Below, in pieces: positions 56,768-64,000 of a stretch of 64,000 nucleotides of DNA (positions are counted from its first letter, which is position 1; each line of letters begins with the position of its first letter). The notes beneath the pieces are model-generated. The model made no database searches, was not told the DNA's origin, and saw nothing but the letters and a program-made list of their open reading frames with translations. The position numbers were made by a program, and so were the translations under genes. Source of the stretch: Hyalangium ruber (lineage in GTDB: Bacteria; Myxococcota; Myxococcia; Myxococcales; Myxococcaceae); contig NZ_JAXIVS010000007.1 in assembly GCF_034259325.1 (NCBI RefSeq), positions 1 to 64,000 on the forward strand, written 5' to 3'.

Positions 56768-58042
56768 CTAGGAATACTTCGCCTGAGCCTTCAGGAATTC
56801 AATCGTCTTTTCTTCCCTCAGTCGGAGGGACAACCCCAGGCGATCATCGGGGCGCTGGAAGTACTTCCGAACGTTGGCTACTGGCTGCCCGGCCTCGTTC
56901 GCCAGTTCTTCGATCTTCTTCTCGATGTCCTCCTCGCCCGCCTGGATGCCCTCCTTCTGGGCGATGGCCTCGAAGAGCAGCGTGCCCTTCACCTCCTGGA
57001 CGGCGCGCTCGCGCATCTCCTCGCGCAGGCGCATGAAGTCCAGGCCGAGGTTGCGCACGTCCAGGCCCGAGCGGGCCATCTGCCGCATCGCGCCCTCGAG
57101 CATGGAGTCGATGGCGCGCTCCACCATCGCCCGGGGGACCTCGAAGGGGTTGCGCTCGACGAGGCCCTTGATGAGGGCGTCGCGCTCCTCGACCACGGCC
57201 TGGTTCTTCTTGGAGCGCTCCAGGTCCTCCTTCACCTTGGTGCGCAGCTCCTCGAGGCTCGCCGCGCCAATCTCCTTGGCGAAGTCGTCATTGAGCTCCG
57301 GCACCACCTTGGTCTTGATGCCCTTGAGGTTCAGCTTGAAGCGCGCCGTCTTGCCCTTCACCTCTTCGACCCGGTAGTCGGCCGGGAAGACGTAGTCGAT
57401 CTCCTTGCTGTCGCCGACCTTCACGCCCTCGAGGGCGGCGATGTTGGAGTCCACCAGCTCACCGGGGGCAATCTCCACCACCACGTCCTCGGCCTTGCTG
57501 CCGGGGAAGGGCTTGCCGTCCACGTTGGCCTCGTAGTCCACGCTGGCGAAGTCGCCGGCGCGCGCCACGTCCCGGTCCGCCACGGGCTCCATGCGGCTCT
57601 GGTTCTGGCGCATCTTCTCGAGCTGCTCGGTGACCTGAGCGTCATCGACGGCCGTCTCGTTCTTCTTGAGCGCCAGCTCCTTGTAGTCCTTGGGCTCCAG
57701 CTTGGGCTTCACTTCCACCCGCGCCTCGAAGCTGAAGGGAGCGCCCGCCTTGAGGCCGGAGTTGGTGACCTGGGGCTGGCTGACGGCCTCCACGTTGTGC
57801 TCGCGGATGGCCTCCATGTAGGCAGTCTGCACCACGCGCTGGATGACGTCGTCTTCCACCTGCTCGCGGAAGCGCTGCTCGAGGATGCGCCGGGGCACCT
57901 TGCCCTGGCGGAAGCCGGGCAGCTTCACCTGCCGGCCCACCGCCGCGTAGGCGCGCGTCAGCTCGTCGGCCACGCGCGTGCTGTCGACCTCGATGGAGAG
58001 CTTCTTCTCGACCGGAGACAGCTCCTCGACCTGGACCTTCAT
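56768..58042 (-). CDS. tig: Trigger factor
   Basis: The 424-residue ribosome-associated chaperone has an N-terminal ribosome-binding domain with [18 protein letters not shown] (GFRxGxxP motif, about 43-60), a central PPIase (FKBP) domain and a C-terminal chaperone region. It is the first gene of the tig-clpP-clpX-lonV cluster, a common bacterial order. Confidence 0.96.
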   Translation of the reverse strand: MKVQVEELSPVEKKLSIEVDSTRVADELTRAYAAVGRQVKLPGFRQGKVPRRILEQRFREQVEDDVIQRVVQTAYMEAIREHNVEAVSQPQVTNSGLKAGAPFSFEARVEVKPKLEPKDYKELALKKNETAVDDAQVTEQLEKMRQNQSRMEPVADRDVARAGDFASVDYEANVDGKPFPGSKAEDVVVEIAPGELVDSNIAALEGVKVGDSKEIDYVFPADYRVEEVKGKTARFKLNLKGIKTKVVPELNDDFAKEIGAASLEELRTKVKEDLERSKKNQAVVEERDALIKGLVERNPFEVPRAMVERAIDSMLEGAMRQMARSGLDVRNLGLDFMRLREEMRERAVQEVKGTLLFEAIAQKEGIQAGEEDIEKKIEELANEAGQPVANVRKYFQRPDDRLGLSLRLREEKTIEFLKAQAKYS

Positions 58043-58109
58043 GAACGCCTCGCTCGCCGGGCGGGGCAGTCCCGCGCCAGCGCCGGAAAAAGAGTGAGTG
58101 GGGGTGCGC

Positions 58110-58138
58110 CTTTAGGGGATACGCACGATGGGGTCAAC
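58110..58138 (-). promoter_or_regulatory. Sigma-70-like promoter for tig
   Basis: On the minus strand TTGACC (58133-58138) lies 17 bases before TAAAGG (58110-58115). The -35 box matches the consensus at five of six bases; the -10 box is weaker. It is 68 bases upstream of the tig start. Confidence 0.45.
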
Positions 58139-58144
58139 GCGAAA

Positions 58145-58226
58145 TGGGCGAGGAGGGACTCGAACCCTCACACCTTGCGGTACCAGATCCTAAGTCTGGC
58201 GCGTCTACCAGTTTCGCCACCCGCCC
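58145..58226 (-). tRNA. tRNA-Leu (anticodon TAG)
   Basis: The acceptor stem GGGCGGG pairs with CTCGCCC. The anticodon loop reads CTTAGGA, giving TAG, which decodes CUA-type leucine codons. The T-arm GGTTCGAGTCC is canonical. No CCA is encoded, so the tail is added after transcription. It is preceded by a tRNA-Lys on the same strand. Confidence 0.9.
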
Positions 58227-58304
58227 AGCGTCGCTGCGCGTCCTTCTACTCCGAAACGATCCGGGTGTTCAGCCCCGGACTGGAGGACCCGCGTGCGGTT
58301 CCCC

Positions 58305-58346
58305 GAAAAGACGTCGGGGCCCCTTCATTTCTGAAGGAGCCCCGAC
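58305..58346 (-). terminator. Intrinsic terminator after tRNA-Lys
   Basis: GTCGGGGC plus CCTTCA (58313-58327) pairs with TGAAGG plus GCCCCGAC (58332-58346) with one mismatch, and TCTTTTC follows on the minus strand. It lies between the tRNA-Lys and tRNA-Leu genes, so the tRNA-Leu may have its own promoter or be read through. Confidence 0.75.
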
Positions 58347-58355
58347 TTTACGACT

Positions 58356-58428
58356 TGAGAGCGGAGGGAATCGAACCCACAACCTATGGATTAAGAGTCC
58401 ATTGCTCTGCCAATTGAGCTACGCTCCC
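58356..58428 (-). tRNA. tRNA-Lys (anticodon CTT)
   Basis: Acceptor GGGAGCG pairs with CGCTCTC. The anticodon loop CTCTTAA gives anticodon CTT (lysine AAG). The T-arm is GGTTCGATTCC. No CCA is encoded. A promoter lies 50 bases upstream. Confidence 0.93.
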
Positions 58429-58477
58429 GACCTGGCGCTCGATGCGGCCTGACGGGCCCGACGTCGAGTGGCGGCGG

Positions 58478-58506
58478 TGTCTACAGAAGCCGGCCCGCGC
58501 TGTCAA
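58478..58506 (-). promoter_or_regulatory. Sigma-70 promoter for the tRNA-Lys gene
   Basis: On the minus strand TTGACA (58501-58506) is a perfect -35 box, followed after exactly 17 bases by TAGACA (58478-58483) as -10, which agrees with TATAAT at three positions. It sits 50 bases before the tRNA 5' end. Confidence 0.6.
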
Positions 58507-58767
58507 AACGTTTTTTATCCCCCAGCCCTATTCCGCTGAGACGAGGCCGGCCGCCCGCTGTCCGATCGGGCCTGGATCCGTCCCTGCTGGGGAGAAGGCC
58601 CGGATCACATCCTGTGTTGAACCACGCTGCGGCCTCTGATCGTTCCCGGGCTCTTTTTCCCGGGCGGTGGAGGGAAGCACTCACAGCGTGGTCGTACCGC
58701 AGCACGCCAGGTGTCGGCGGACGGTGGTCGTTCGCCTTTACGCAGTGTGTAGCTCAGGAGAAGCAAC
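58507..58767. other. Gap before the bet gene
   Basis: No gene is visible between the tRNA promoter and bet. It contains paired CCCGGG sites at 58645-58650 and 58659-58664, separated by CTCTTTTT, which could form a small hairpin in front of bet, and AGGAG at 58756-58760 as the bet ribosome binding site. A bet promoter must lie here but I cannot place it. Confidence 0.55.
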
Positions 58768-59841
58768 GTGACGGACGGACACAACAAGGACACGGCGGCT
58801 CAGTCGGCGTGGAGCCGGGAGCGCGTGGACCTCATCAAGCGGACCATCTGCCCCAAGGGCATTGGAGAGGACGAGTTCGCCCTCTTCATCGAGCAGTGCA
58901 AGCGCTCGGGGCTGGATCCGCTGCTGAAGGAGGCCTTCTGCGTGGGCCGGAGGCAGAACACCGGCAGCCGGGAGCGGCCCAACTGGACGACGCGCTACGA
59001 GTTCCAGCCCTCGGAGGCGGGGATGCTGGCGCGTGCCGAGCGCTTCCCGGACTTCAAGGGCATCCAGGCGAGCGCGGTGTATGCCGAGGACGAGATCATC
59101 GTGGACCAGGGCAAGGGCGAGGTGGTGCATCGCTTCAACCCGGCCAAGCGCAAGGGCGCGCTGGTAGGCGCCTGGGCGCGGGTGGTGCGCGAGGGCAAGC
59201 TGCCGGTGGTGGTGTGGCTGGACTTCTCGGGGTACGTCCAGCAGACGCCGCTGTGGGCCAAGATTCCCACGACGATGATCGAGAAGTGCGCCCGCGTGGC
59301 GGCATTGCGCAAGGCGTACCCGGAGGCCTTCGGCGGCCTGTACGTCCGCGAGGAGATGCCCGCCGAGGAGTACGAGCCTTCGTCGGTGGCGGAGGAGCCT
59401 GCTCCCTCCACGGGCAGCGGCACGTACGAGGTGCTCGGCGCCCGGGTGGGGCCGGTGAAGGCGTCCTTCCCTCCCCTGCCCACCGTGGCGAAGGAGGAGA
59501 AGGCGGCCAACGGCAACGGCCAGCTCACCATGGACGTGCAGCCGGCGGCCCCGGCGCCCACGCCCCGGGAGGAGCCGGCCGCCCCCGCCGAGCCGGCGGC
59601 GCGTCCGCGCAGCGCGTCCACGGTGGTGGCCTTCGGCCCCAACAAGGGCAAGACGGCCTCGGAGCTCAGCGATGAGGAGCTGAGCGAGACCATCGAGCTG
59701 GCCCAGGAGAAGCTGATGGAGCAGCCCAAGGCGAAGTGGGCCAAGGCGATGCGCGAGAACCTGGCGGCGCTGGAGGCGGAGACGGAGCTGCGCTGCCGTG
59801 TCCCCACGGCGCCGAAGAAGGAAGCGTCCGTCGAGGCGTAA
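58768..59841 (+). CDS. bet: Phage-type recombinase Bet (RecT family)
   Basis: The 357-residue protein has an N-terminal Bet/RecT single-strand annealing domain: VDLIKRTICPKGIGEDEFALFIEQC and RSGLDPLLKEA (about 17-57), then FQPSEAGMLARAER, RKGALVGAWARVVR and KIPTTMIEKCARVAALRKAYPE (about 167-190). The C-terminal half has a Pro/Ala linker and a short domain VAFGPNKGKTASELSDEEL, unlike lambda Bet. It starts with GTG, with AGGAG ahead. No exonuclease, Gam or other phage gene adjoins it, which is unusual. It lies between tRNA genes, on the strand opposite to them. Confidence 0.88.
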   Translation: MTDGHNKDTAAQSAWSRERVDLIKRTICPKGIGEDEFALFIEQCKRSGLDPLLKEAFCVGRRQNTGSRERPNWTTRYEFQPSEAGMLARAERFPDFKGIQASAVYAEDEIIVDQGKGEVVHRFNPAKRKGALVGAWARVVREGKLPVVVWLDFSGYVQQTPLWAKIPTTMIEKCARVAALRKAYPEAFGGLYVREEMPAEEYEPSSVAEEPAPSTGSGTYEVLGARVGPVKASFPPLPTVAKEEKAANGNGQLTMDVQPAAPAPTPREEPAAPAEPAARPRSASTVVAFGPNKGKTASELSDEELSETIELAQEKLMEQPKAKWAKAMRENLAALEAETELRCRVPTAPKKEASVEA

Positions 59842-59856
59842 GGGCCTGGAAACACG

Positions 59857-59894
59857 AACGCCGTGCCGGGGAAGCCCTGGCACGGCGTTTTTTT
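59857..59894 (+). terminator. Intrinsic terminator of bet
   Basis: AACGCCGTGCC (59857-59867) pairs with GGCACGGCGTT (59879-59889), extended by GGG/CCC inside, and a seven-T run ends at 59894. It lies just past the bet stop. The T-run also forms the 3' end of the tRNA-Arg on the other strand. Confidence 0.9.
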
Positions 59895-59967
59895 GCGCCC
59901 AGAGGGACTTGAACCCCCAACCCTCGGCTTCGAAGGCCGATGCTCTATCCAGTTGAGCTATAGGCGC
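59894..59967 (-). tRNA. tRNA-Arg (anticodon TCG)
   Basis: Acceptor GCGCCTA pairs with TGGGCGC. The anticodon loop CTTCGAA gives anticodon TCG (arginine CGA). T-arm GGTTCAAGTCC is canonical. Its discriminator base is supplied by the last T of the bet terminator run; no CCA is encoded. It follows tRNA-His by 18 bases, so the two are probably co-transcribed. Confidence 0.92.
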
Positions 59968-59985
59968 TTACGGGAGCTAAAGGAG

Positions 59986-60060
59986 GGCGGCCAACCGGGA
60001 TCGAACCGGTAACCTCTGGAGTCACAGTCCAGCGCTCTAACCAGTTGAGCTATGGCCGCC
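59986..60060 (-). tRNA. tRNA-His (anticodon GTG)
   Basis: The acceptor stem GCGGCCA pairs with TGGCCGC, and the extra 5' G (-1) opposite C73 is the tRNA-His identity element. The anticodon loop CTGTGAC gives GTG. T-arm GGTTCGATCCC is canonical. The 5' end may be one base off. Confidence 0.92.
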
Positions 60061-60079
60061 GTTACTGCACGGTGCTGCG

Positions 60080-60110
60080 AAAAACGGCGGCTTCCCTATC
60101 GTGGAAGCCG
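60080..60110 (-). terminator. Intrinsic terminator downstream of tRNA-Arg (TCT)
   Basis: CGGCTTCC (60088-60095) pairs with GGAAGCCG (60103-60110), and CCGTTTTTC follows on the minus strand. It ends the Pro-Arg tRNA transcript before the His-Arg pair, so the latter needs its own promoter or read-through. Confidence 0.8.
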
Positions 60111-60150
60111 GAGCCATTCAAGGCCCAAATGATCCTAAGCCGGACAGCTG

Positions 60151-60224
60151 CGCCCCAGGCAGGGCTCGAACCTGCGACCCCCGGCTTAGAAGGCCGGTGC
60201 TCTATCCAGCTGAGCTACTGGAGC
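60151..60224 (-). tRNA. tRNA-Arg (anticodon TCT)
   Basis: Acceptor GCTCCAG pairs with CTGGGGC. The anticodon loop CTTCTAA gives anticodon TCT (arginine AGA). T-arm GGTTCGAGCCC is canonical. No CCA is encoded. It is co-linear with tRNA-Pro 22 bases upstream. Confidence 0.92.
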
Positions 60225-60245
60225 CTGTATGTCCGGTGCTACTCA

Positions 60246-60320
<75 letters not shown>

Positions 60321-60381
60321 ATGAGACGGACATTCTTGTGACATCGCGGACGGACGCGCAAGGTGAACTTGGCTGACGGTG

Positions 60382-60978
60382 TCATCCACCTGCCTGGAGG
60401 CTCAACAGCGCGGCCCGCATCTTCCGGAAGGCCTCCCCCCGGTGGGAAATCCCTGATTTCTCCTCCGAGGTGAGCTCCGCCATCGTCTTGCCCAAGGCCG
60501 GAATGAAGAAGACCGGGTCGTAGCCGAAGCCATGCGCCCCCCGGGGGCCGGTGAGGATACGCCCCTCGCACCGCCCCACCTCGATGCGGACGCCCCCATT
60601 CGGAAGGGCCAGGCACAGGGCGCACCGAAACGAGGCCGTGCGCCGCTCCTCCGGCAGCCCCGAGAGCTCCCCGAGCAGCTTCTCGTAGCGCGCGCGGTCG
60701 TCGCCTTCCGCGTAGCGCGCCGAGTGAACCCCGGGCCGTCCCCCCAGTGCGTCCACGCACAGCCCCGAGTCGTCCGCCAGGGCGGGCAGTCCGGTGGCCT
60801 GGGCATAGGCGCGGGCCTTCTTCTCCGCGTTGGCCTCGAAGGTCTCCCCGTCCTCCACCGGCTCGGGCACGGGGGGCAGGTCCTTGAGGGACACCACCTC
60901 CACCGCGTCGCCCACCAGTTGGCGAAGCTCCTTCAGCTTGCCCGCGTTGGTGGTGGCGAAGAGGAGGCGAGGCGTCAT
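60382..60978 (-). CDS. rdgB: XTP/dITP diphosphatase (RdgB)
   Basis: The 198-residue enzyme hydrolyses non-canonical purine triphosphates such as ITP and XTP to monophosphates, protecting DNA and RNA. It has the family start [17 protein letters not shown] (residues 4-20), [14 protein letters not shown] with metal-binding Asp residues, and [18 protein letters not shown]. It starts inside the end of rph by 4 bases, so they are coupled. Confidence 0.95.
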   Translation of the reverse strand: MTPRLLFATTNAGKLKELRQLVGDAVEVVSLKDLPPVPEPVEDGETFEANAEKKARAYAQATGLPALADDSGLCVDALGGRPGVHSARYAEGDDRARYEKLLGELSGLPEERRTASFRCALCLALPNGGVRIEVGRCEGRILTGPRGAHGFGYDPVFFIPALGKTMAELTSEEKSGISHRGEAFRKMRAALLSLQAGG

Positions 60979-61688
60979 CCCAGCACCTTCGCCTGGGCCT
61001 CGGTGAGCTTCTGGATGGCCGCCAGGCCCCCGTCGAGCATCGAGTCCAGCATCTTGCGGTCGAAGAGCTTGTGCTCGGCCGTGCCCTGCACCTCGACGAT
61101 GCGCCCATCCCCGGTGGCTACCAGGTTCAGGTCCACGTCGGCGCTCGAGTCCTCCTCGTAATCGAGGTCCACCCGCACCTCACCGCCCACCACTCCCACG
61201 GAGACCGCGGCCAGCGGGGTGAGCTTCGGCATCTTCGACATGACGCCCCGGCTGTTCAGGTTGCGCATCGCCAGCACCAGCGCCACGTAGGCCCCGGTGA
61301 TGGAGGCGGTGCGCGTGCCTCCGTCCGCCTGGATGACGTCGCAGTCGAGCGTGAAGGTGCGCGGCCCCATCGCCGCCAGGTCCACCGCCGCGCGCATGGA
61401 GCGGCCAATGAGGCGCTGGATCTCCATGGTCCGGCCGCTCTGCTTGCCCTTGGCCGCCTCGCGCGGCGAGCGGGTGTGCGTGGAGCGCGGCAGCATCCCG
61501 TACTCGGCCGTCACCCAGCCGGTGCCCTTGCCCATCAGGTGCGGCGGTACCCGCTCCTCCACCGAGCAGGTGACGAGCACGCGCGTGTGGCCGAACTCCA
61601 CCTGCGCGGAGCCCTCGGCATGACGGGAGACTCCCGGGGTGAGGGTGACGGGACGAAGATCCAGCACACCACGTTGGAAGGACCGCAC
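60975..61688 (-). CDS. rph: Ribonuclease PH
   Basis: The 237-residue phosphorolytic 3'-5' exoribonuclease trims tRNA 3' ends and other RNAs. Recognised from [37 protein letters not shown]-like region and [34 protein letters not shown]. It uses phosphate to remove nucleotides. Its stop overlaps the rdgB start by 4 bases. tRNA genes lacking encoded CCA lie downstream in the same direction. Confidence 0.95.
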   Translation of the reverse strand: MRSFQRGVLDLRPVTLTPGVSRHAEGSAQVEFGHTRVLVTCSVEERVPPHLMGKGTGWVTAEYGMLPRSTHTRSPREAAKGKQSGRTMEIQRLIGRSMRAAVDLAAMGPRTFTLDCDVIQADGGTRTASITGAYVALVLAMRNLNSRGVMSKMPKLTPLAAVSVGVVGGEVRVDLDYEEDSSADVDLNLVATGDGRIVEVQGTAEHKLFDRKMLDSMLDGGLAAIQKLTEAQAKVLG

Positions 61689-61743
61689 GGGAGCTCCTCG
61701 GGCTAGAGAGAGCCGCTGTCTAGCAGAGGCGCCCGGGCCCCGT

Positions 61744-62574
61744 TCAAGGAGAAGCGGGGGCTGCTACCGCGGGGGCCTCCTCGGCCTGTTCAGGCGCCGC
61801 CACGGCGGGGGCCGAGTCGCGCTTGCGCTGCTCCCCCAGGAAGCCCTTCACCCCCTCGGTGATGGCGGTGGCGAGCTTCTCCTGGTACTCGCCGTTGCCC
61901 AACCGAGTGCCCTCTGTCGGGTGGGAGATATAACCCACCTCGATGAGGACGGCCGGAGCGCCCACGCCCACCAGGACGAAGAAGGGCGCCTGGTGGACGC
62001 CCCGGTCCGAGGCTCCCGTGGCCGGAATGAGCTGCTGGTGGATGGCATAGGCCAGGCGCGAGGAGCCCTCGTGGGCCTCCATGCGCACCAGGTCGTTGAG
62101 GATGAGGTTCAGCGTGGAGTCGTCCTGGACGGCCTGGGCCTGGGGCGCCTCCGCGTTCTCGCGGGCCGCCACGGCGCGCGCGGCCTCACCCGAGGCGGAC
62201 GCGGACAGGAAGTACGTCTCGATGCCCTCGATGCGCTCTCGCAGCTTCCGCGTGGGCATGGAGTTGGCGTGGATGGAGAGGAACAGGTCCGGCCGCTTGC
62301 GGTTGGCGAACTCCACGCGCGTGGGCAGGGGCAGCGTGCCGTCCTTCTCGCGGGTGAGGAACACCTGCGCCCCCACCTCCTTCTCCAGCTTCGTGCGCAG
62401 CCGCTTGGCGATCTGCAGCACGACTTCCTTCTCCTGCAGCGTCCCGGGTCCCTTGGCTCCCTCCTGGGAGCCACCGTGTCCAGGATCGATGACGATGCGC
62501 AGGCCGCGCTCAGCGGCGCGAGCGGACGGAGCCAGGAGCAGCAGCACGAGAGGGACGAGGGTGCGAAGCGTCAT
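61744..62574 (-). CDS. N-acetylmuramoyl-L-alanine amidase (AmiA/AmiC type)
   Basis: The 276-residue protein has a signal peptide (about 1-20, ending ARAA) and a single amidase_3 zinc domain. Ligands are His in VIDPGHGG, Glu in GTLQEKEVV, His in FLSIHANS and Glu in [11 protein letters not shown]. It cuts the amide bond between muramic acid and the stem peptide of peptidoglycan, as in cell division. It ends 55 bases upstream of the rph start and begins 56 bases after selD. Confidence 0.92.
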   Translation of the reverse strand: MTLRTLVPLVLLLLAPSARAAERGLRIVIDPGHGGSQEGAKGPGTLQEKEVVLQIAKRLRTKLEKEVGAQVFLTREKDGTLPLPTRVEFANRKRPDLFLSIHANSMPTRKLRERIEGIETYFLSASASGEAARAVAARENAEAPQAQAVQDDSTLNLILNDLVRMEAHEGSSRLAYAIHQQLIPATGASDRGVHQAPFFVLVGVGAPAVLIEVGYISHPTEGTRLGNGEYQEKLATAITEGVKGFLGEQRKRDSAPAVAAPEQAEEAPAVAAPASP

Positions 62575-62630
62575 GCCGCCCCCGATGCTATCGGAGGCCG
62601 GGCCCAGGGGTGAATCCCCGGACTCCTACC

Positions 62631-63689
62631 TCAACCCACCACGTCGATTCCGGGACGGCCTCGCTGCACCTCGCCGATGAGGGCGACATCCACCCCTGCC
62701 TTCTCCAGGGCGAGGAGGGCCTTGCGGATGTCGCGCGCGGGCACGGAGGCCAGGAGCCCTCCGTTGGTCTGCGCGTCCGCGAGCACCCACTGAATCTCCT
62801 CGGGAAGTCCCTCGGGGAACCGTACGTGCTTGTGGACGTGGGCGAGGTTGGCCTTGGTCCCCCCGGGCACCACGCCCTGCGAGGCCAGCGCCGGCACTTC
62901 CTGGATGATGGGGATGCGCTCCAGCGACAGCACGCCCCGGGTCTTGGAGCCCTTCATCATCTCCAGCAGGTGCCCCAGCAAGCCGAAGCCCGTCACGTCC
63001 GTGAGCGCGTTCACCTTGAACTTCCCCGAGGCGAACGTCTCTCCCGCGGCGCGGTTGAGCGCGGACATCACCCCCACCACGCGCTTCATCAGCGCCTTGG
63101 AGGCCACGCCCCGTTTGATGGCCGTGGTGGCGATGCCCGAACCCAGCGGCTTGGTGAGCAGCAGCACATCACCCGGCTTCGCGCCCGAGTTGGTGAGCAC
63201 CTTCTTGGGGTGAACCACGCCGGTGACGGCCATGCCGTACTTCGGCTCGGGGTCCTGCACGCTGTGGCCGCCCAGAATGGGGATGCCCGCCTCGTCCGCC
63301 TTGGACTGCCCGCCGGCGAGGATCTTCGAGAGCATCTTCAGCGGCAGTTCCTTGGGGAAGCCCACCAGGTTGAGCGCGAACAGCGGCCGCGCTCCCATCG
63401 CGTAGATGTCCGACAGCGCGTTGGCCGCGGCGATGGCGCCGAACTGGAACGGGTCGTCCACCACCGGCGGGAAGAAGTCGACCGTCTCCACCACCGCCAG
63501 CCCGGGCGTGAGGCGATACACGGCCGCGTCGTCGTTGGTGGAGAAACCCACCAACGCCTGAGGTGCCTTCGCGGTCTTCAAGCGGCGCAGGACCTGCGCC
63601 AGATCGGCGGGCCGGATTTTAGCCGCTCAGCCCGCACAGTGACTGAGCTCCGTCAACCGCTTGGGCTTGGGCTGCAGGGTGTCGGCCAT
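62631..63689 (-). CDS. selD: Selenophosphate synthase, itself a selenoprotein (in-frame UGA)
   Basis: The protein makes selenophosphate from selenide and ATP for Sec-tRNA and selenouridine. The reading frame from ATG 63689 has 352 codons before the stop, with TGA at codon 21 (63627-63629): MADTLQPKPKRLTELSHCAG-U-AAKIRPADL. The U falls exactly where other SelD proteins have the catalytic Cys or Sec, followed by the conserved Lys. Downstream DVTGFGLLGHLLEMM, GILGGHSV-type and TNGGLLAS regions are typical. A SECIS-like hairpin (63584-63600) lies 26 bases past the UGA. Automatic start calling would place the gene at a TTG after the UGA (63581), losing the active site. Confidence 0.93.
63584..63600 (-). 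promoter_or_regulatory. Bacterial SECIS-like hairpin for selD
   Basis: On the minus strand GGCGCAGGTCCTGCGCC forms a 7-base stem with a three-base GUC loop. The GCAGGUC core resembles the E. coli fdhF SECIS apical hairpin (GCAGGUCUGC). The loop lies about 33 bases past the UGA, within the range described for bacterial SECIS elements. Confidence 0.75.
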
Positions 63690-63692
63690 GGT

Positions 63693-64000
63693 CTATCCCG
63701 CCTGGATGTACTCGCGCTTGACGAGCTGCATGACCGCCTCGGCCGTCAGAACGTCGTCCTGGTCCGAGTGGTCCAGCACGCCCTGGAGCGAGCCGTAGTT
63801 GTGGATGAGTTGCAGGATGTCGAGCAGCTCCGGCGTCAGCTCCTTGAGCGGCGCCGTCATCGGCTGCGCCAGCCGCATCGGCTGGGCCAGGTCCGGCAGG
63901 TTCGGCTGGATGCGCTTGAACTCGTCCAGCTGCCGAAGCGCGTCCATCAGCAGCGCCTCGGTGGACGAGTCCAGCTCCACCATGAACTCCTGGTTGTCGG
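63693..64000 (-). CDS. C-terminal part of a DUF4388 protein (partial)
   Basis: The last 102 codons of a gene running off the window edge. The text STEALLMDALRQLDEFKRIQP followed by ELTPELLDILQLIHNYGSLQGVLDHSDQDDVLTAEAVMQLVKREYI is typical of DUF4388 (PATAN) domains, which are common in myxobacterial signalling proteins. Its TAG stop is 3 bases before the selD ATG, so the two genes are co-transcribed. Confidence 0.72.
   Translation of the reverse strand, partial: DNQEFMVELDSSTEALLMDALRQLDEFKRIQPNLPDLAQPMRLAQPMTAPLKELTPELLDILQLIHNYGSLQGVLDHSDQDDVLTAEAVMQLVKREYIQAG

Noticed and set aside
56261-58417. 718-codon plus-strand frame across clpP and tig
   Set aside because: It is antisense to two well-supported genes, has Leu/Asp-rich composition with no domain, and continues through a tRNA gene.
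62631-63689. selD as a pseudogene with a stop mutation
   Set aside because: The TGA falls at the known Sec position, the flanking residues match SelD on both sides without frameshift, and a SECIS-like hairpin follows.

Overview
The window is high-GC chromosomal DNA with dense, tightly packed genes. It looks like a myxobacterium of the Myxococcus/Archangium/Cystobacter group. The evidence is a Lon protease very close to M. xanthus LonV, a double-CXXC immunity protein next to a lipoprotein toxin (the SitA/SitI outer-membrane-exchange type), a surface protein ending in a MYXO-CTERM-like sorting tail, a DUF4388 protein, and many sensor kinases. I see no rRNA, CRISPR array or insertion sequence. 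Species assignment is inference.

Layout. 1-1.4 kb: a terminator, then a secreted Hint-domain protein. 1.4-4 kb: small enzymes and a SitA-like toxin with its SitI-like immunity gene. 4-15.8 kb: a D-amino-acid oxidase, two complex histidine kinases, a LysR regulator, a FolB-cupin fusion, an RluA pseudouridine synthase and hemN. 15.8-23.7 kb: a two-gene surface operon, an OmpA/thrombospondin-type-3 outer-membrane protein followed by a 1977-residue protein with 15 Ig-like repeats. 23.7-29.6 kb: an 812-bp gap, then hemerythrin, a cytochrome c peroxidase, membrane proteins and a DTW tRNA-modification enzyme. 29.7-31.7 kb: a second lipoprotein toxin/immunity candidate. 31.7-41.3 kb: a guanidinium exporter under a guanidine-III riboswitch, rsmE, an M24 peptidase, a MOSC protein, a patatin, and a YqgE-BolA-Grx4-molybdoenzyme-DUF2914 gene run. 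41.4-47.1 kb: a response regulator and a DUF885 peptidase plus peptide importer operon that lacks ATPase genes. 47.2-49.5 kb: a FIST sensor overlapping a histidine kinase. 49.5-58 kb: the tig-clpP-clpX-lonV proteostasis cluster with an S9 peptidase inserted. 58.1-60.3 kb: six tRNA genes surrounding an orphan Bet/RecT recombinase. 60.4-64 kb: rdgB, rph, a cell-wall amidase, selD and the end of a DUF4388 gene.

The most notable observations are as follows. selD is itself a selenoprotein gene, with an in-frame UGA at the catalytic position and a SECIS-like hairpin. A guanidine-III riboswitch sits just before gdx. There are two lipoprotein toxin/immunity pairs, the second with a REase-like C-terminus and an unnamed immunity gene. 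The giant Ig protein shows a recent three-repeat (828 bp) duplication. The bet gene has no visible phage partners.

Genes likely working together: toxin with immunity in each pair; OmpA/TSP3 protein with the Ig protein at the cell surface; DUF885 peptidase with the peptide importer; FIST sensor with its kinase; BolA with CGFS glutaredoxin in iron-sulfur handling; trigger factor, ClpP, ClpX and Lon in protein quality control.
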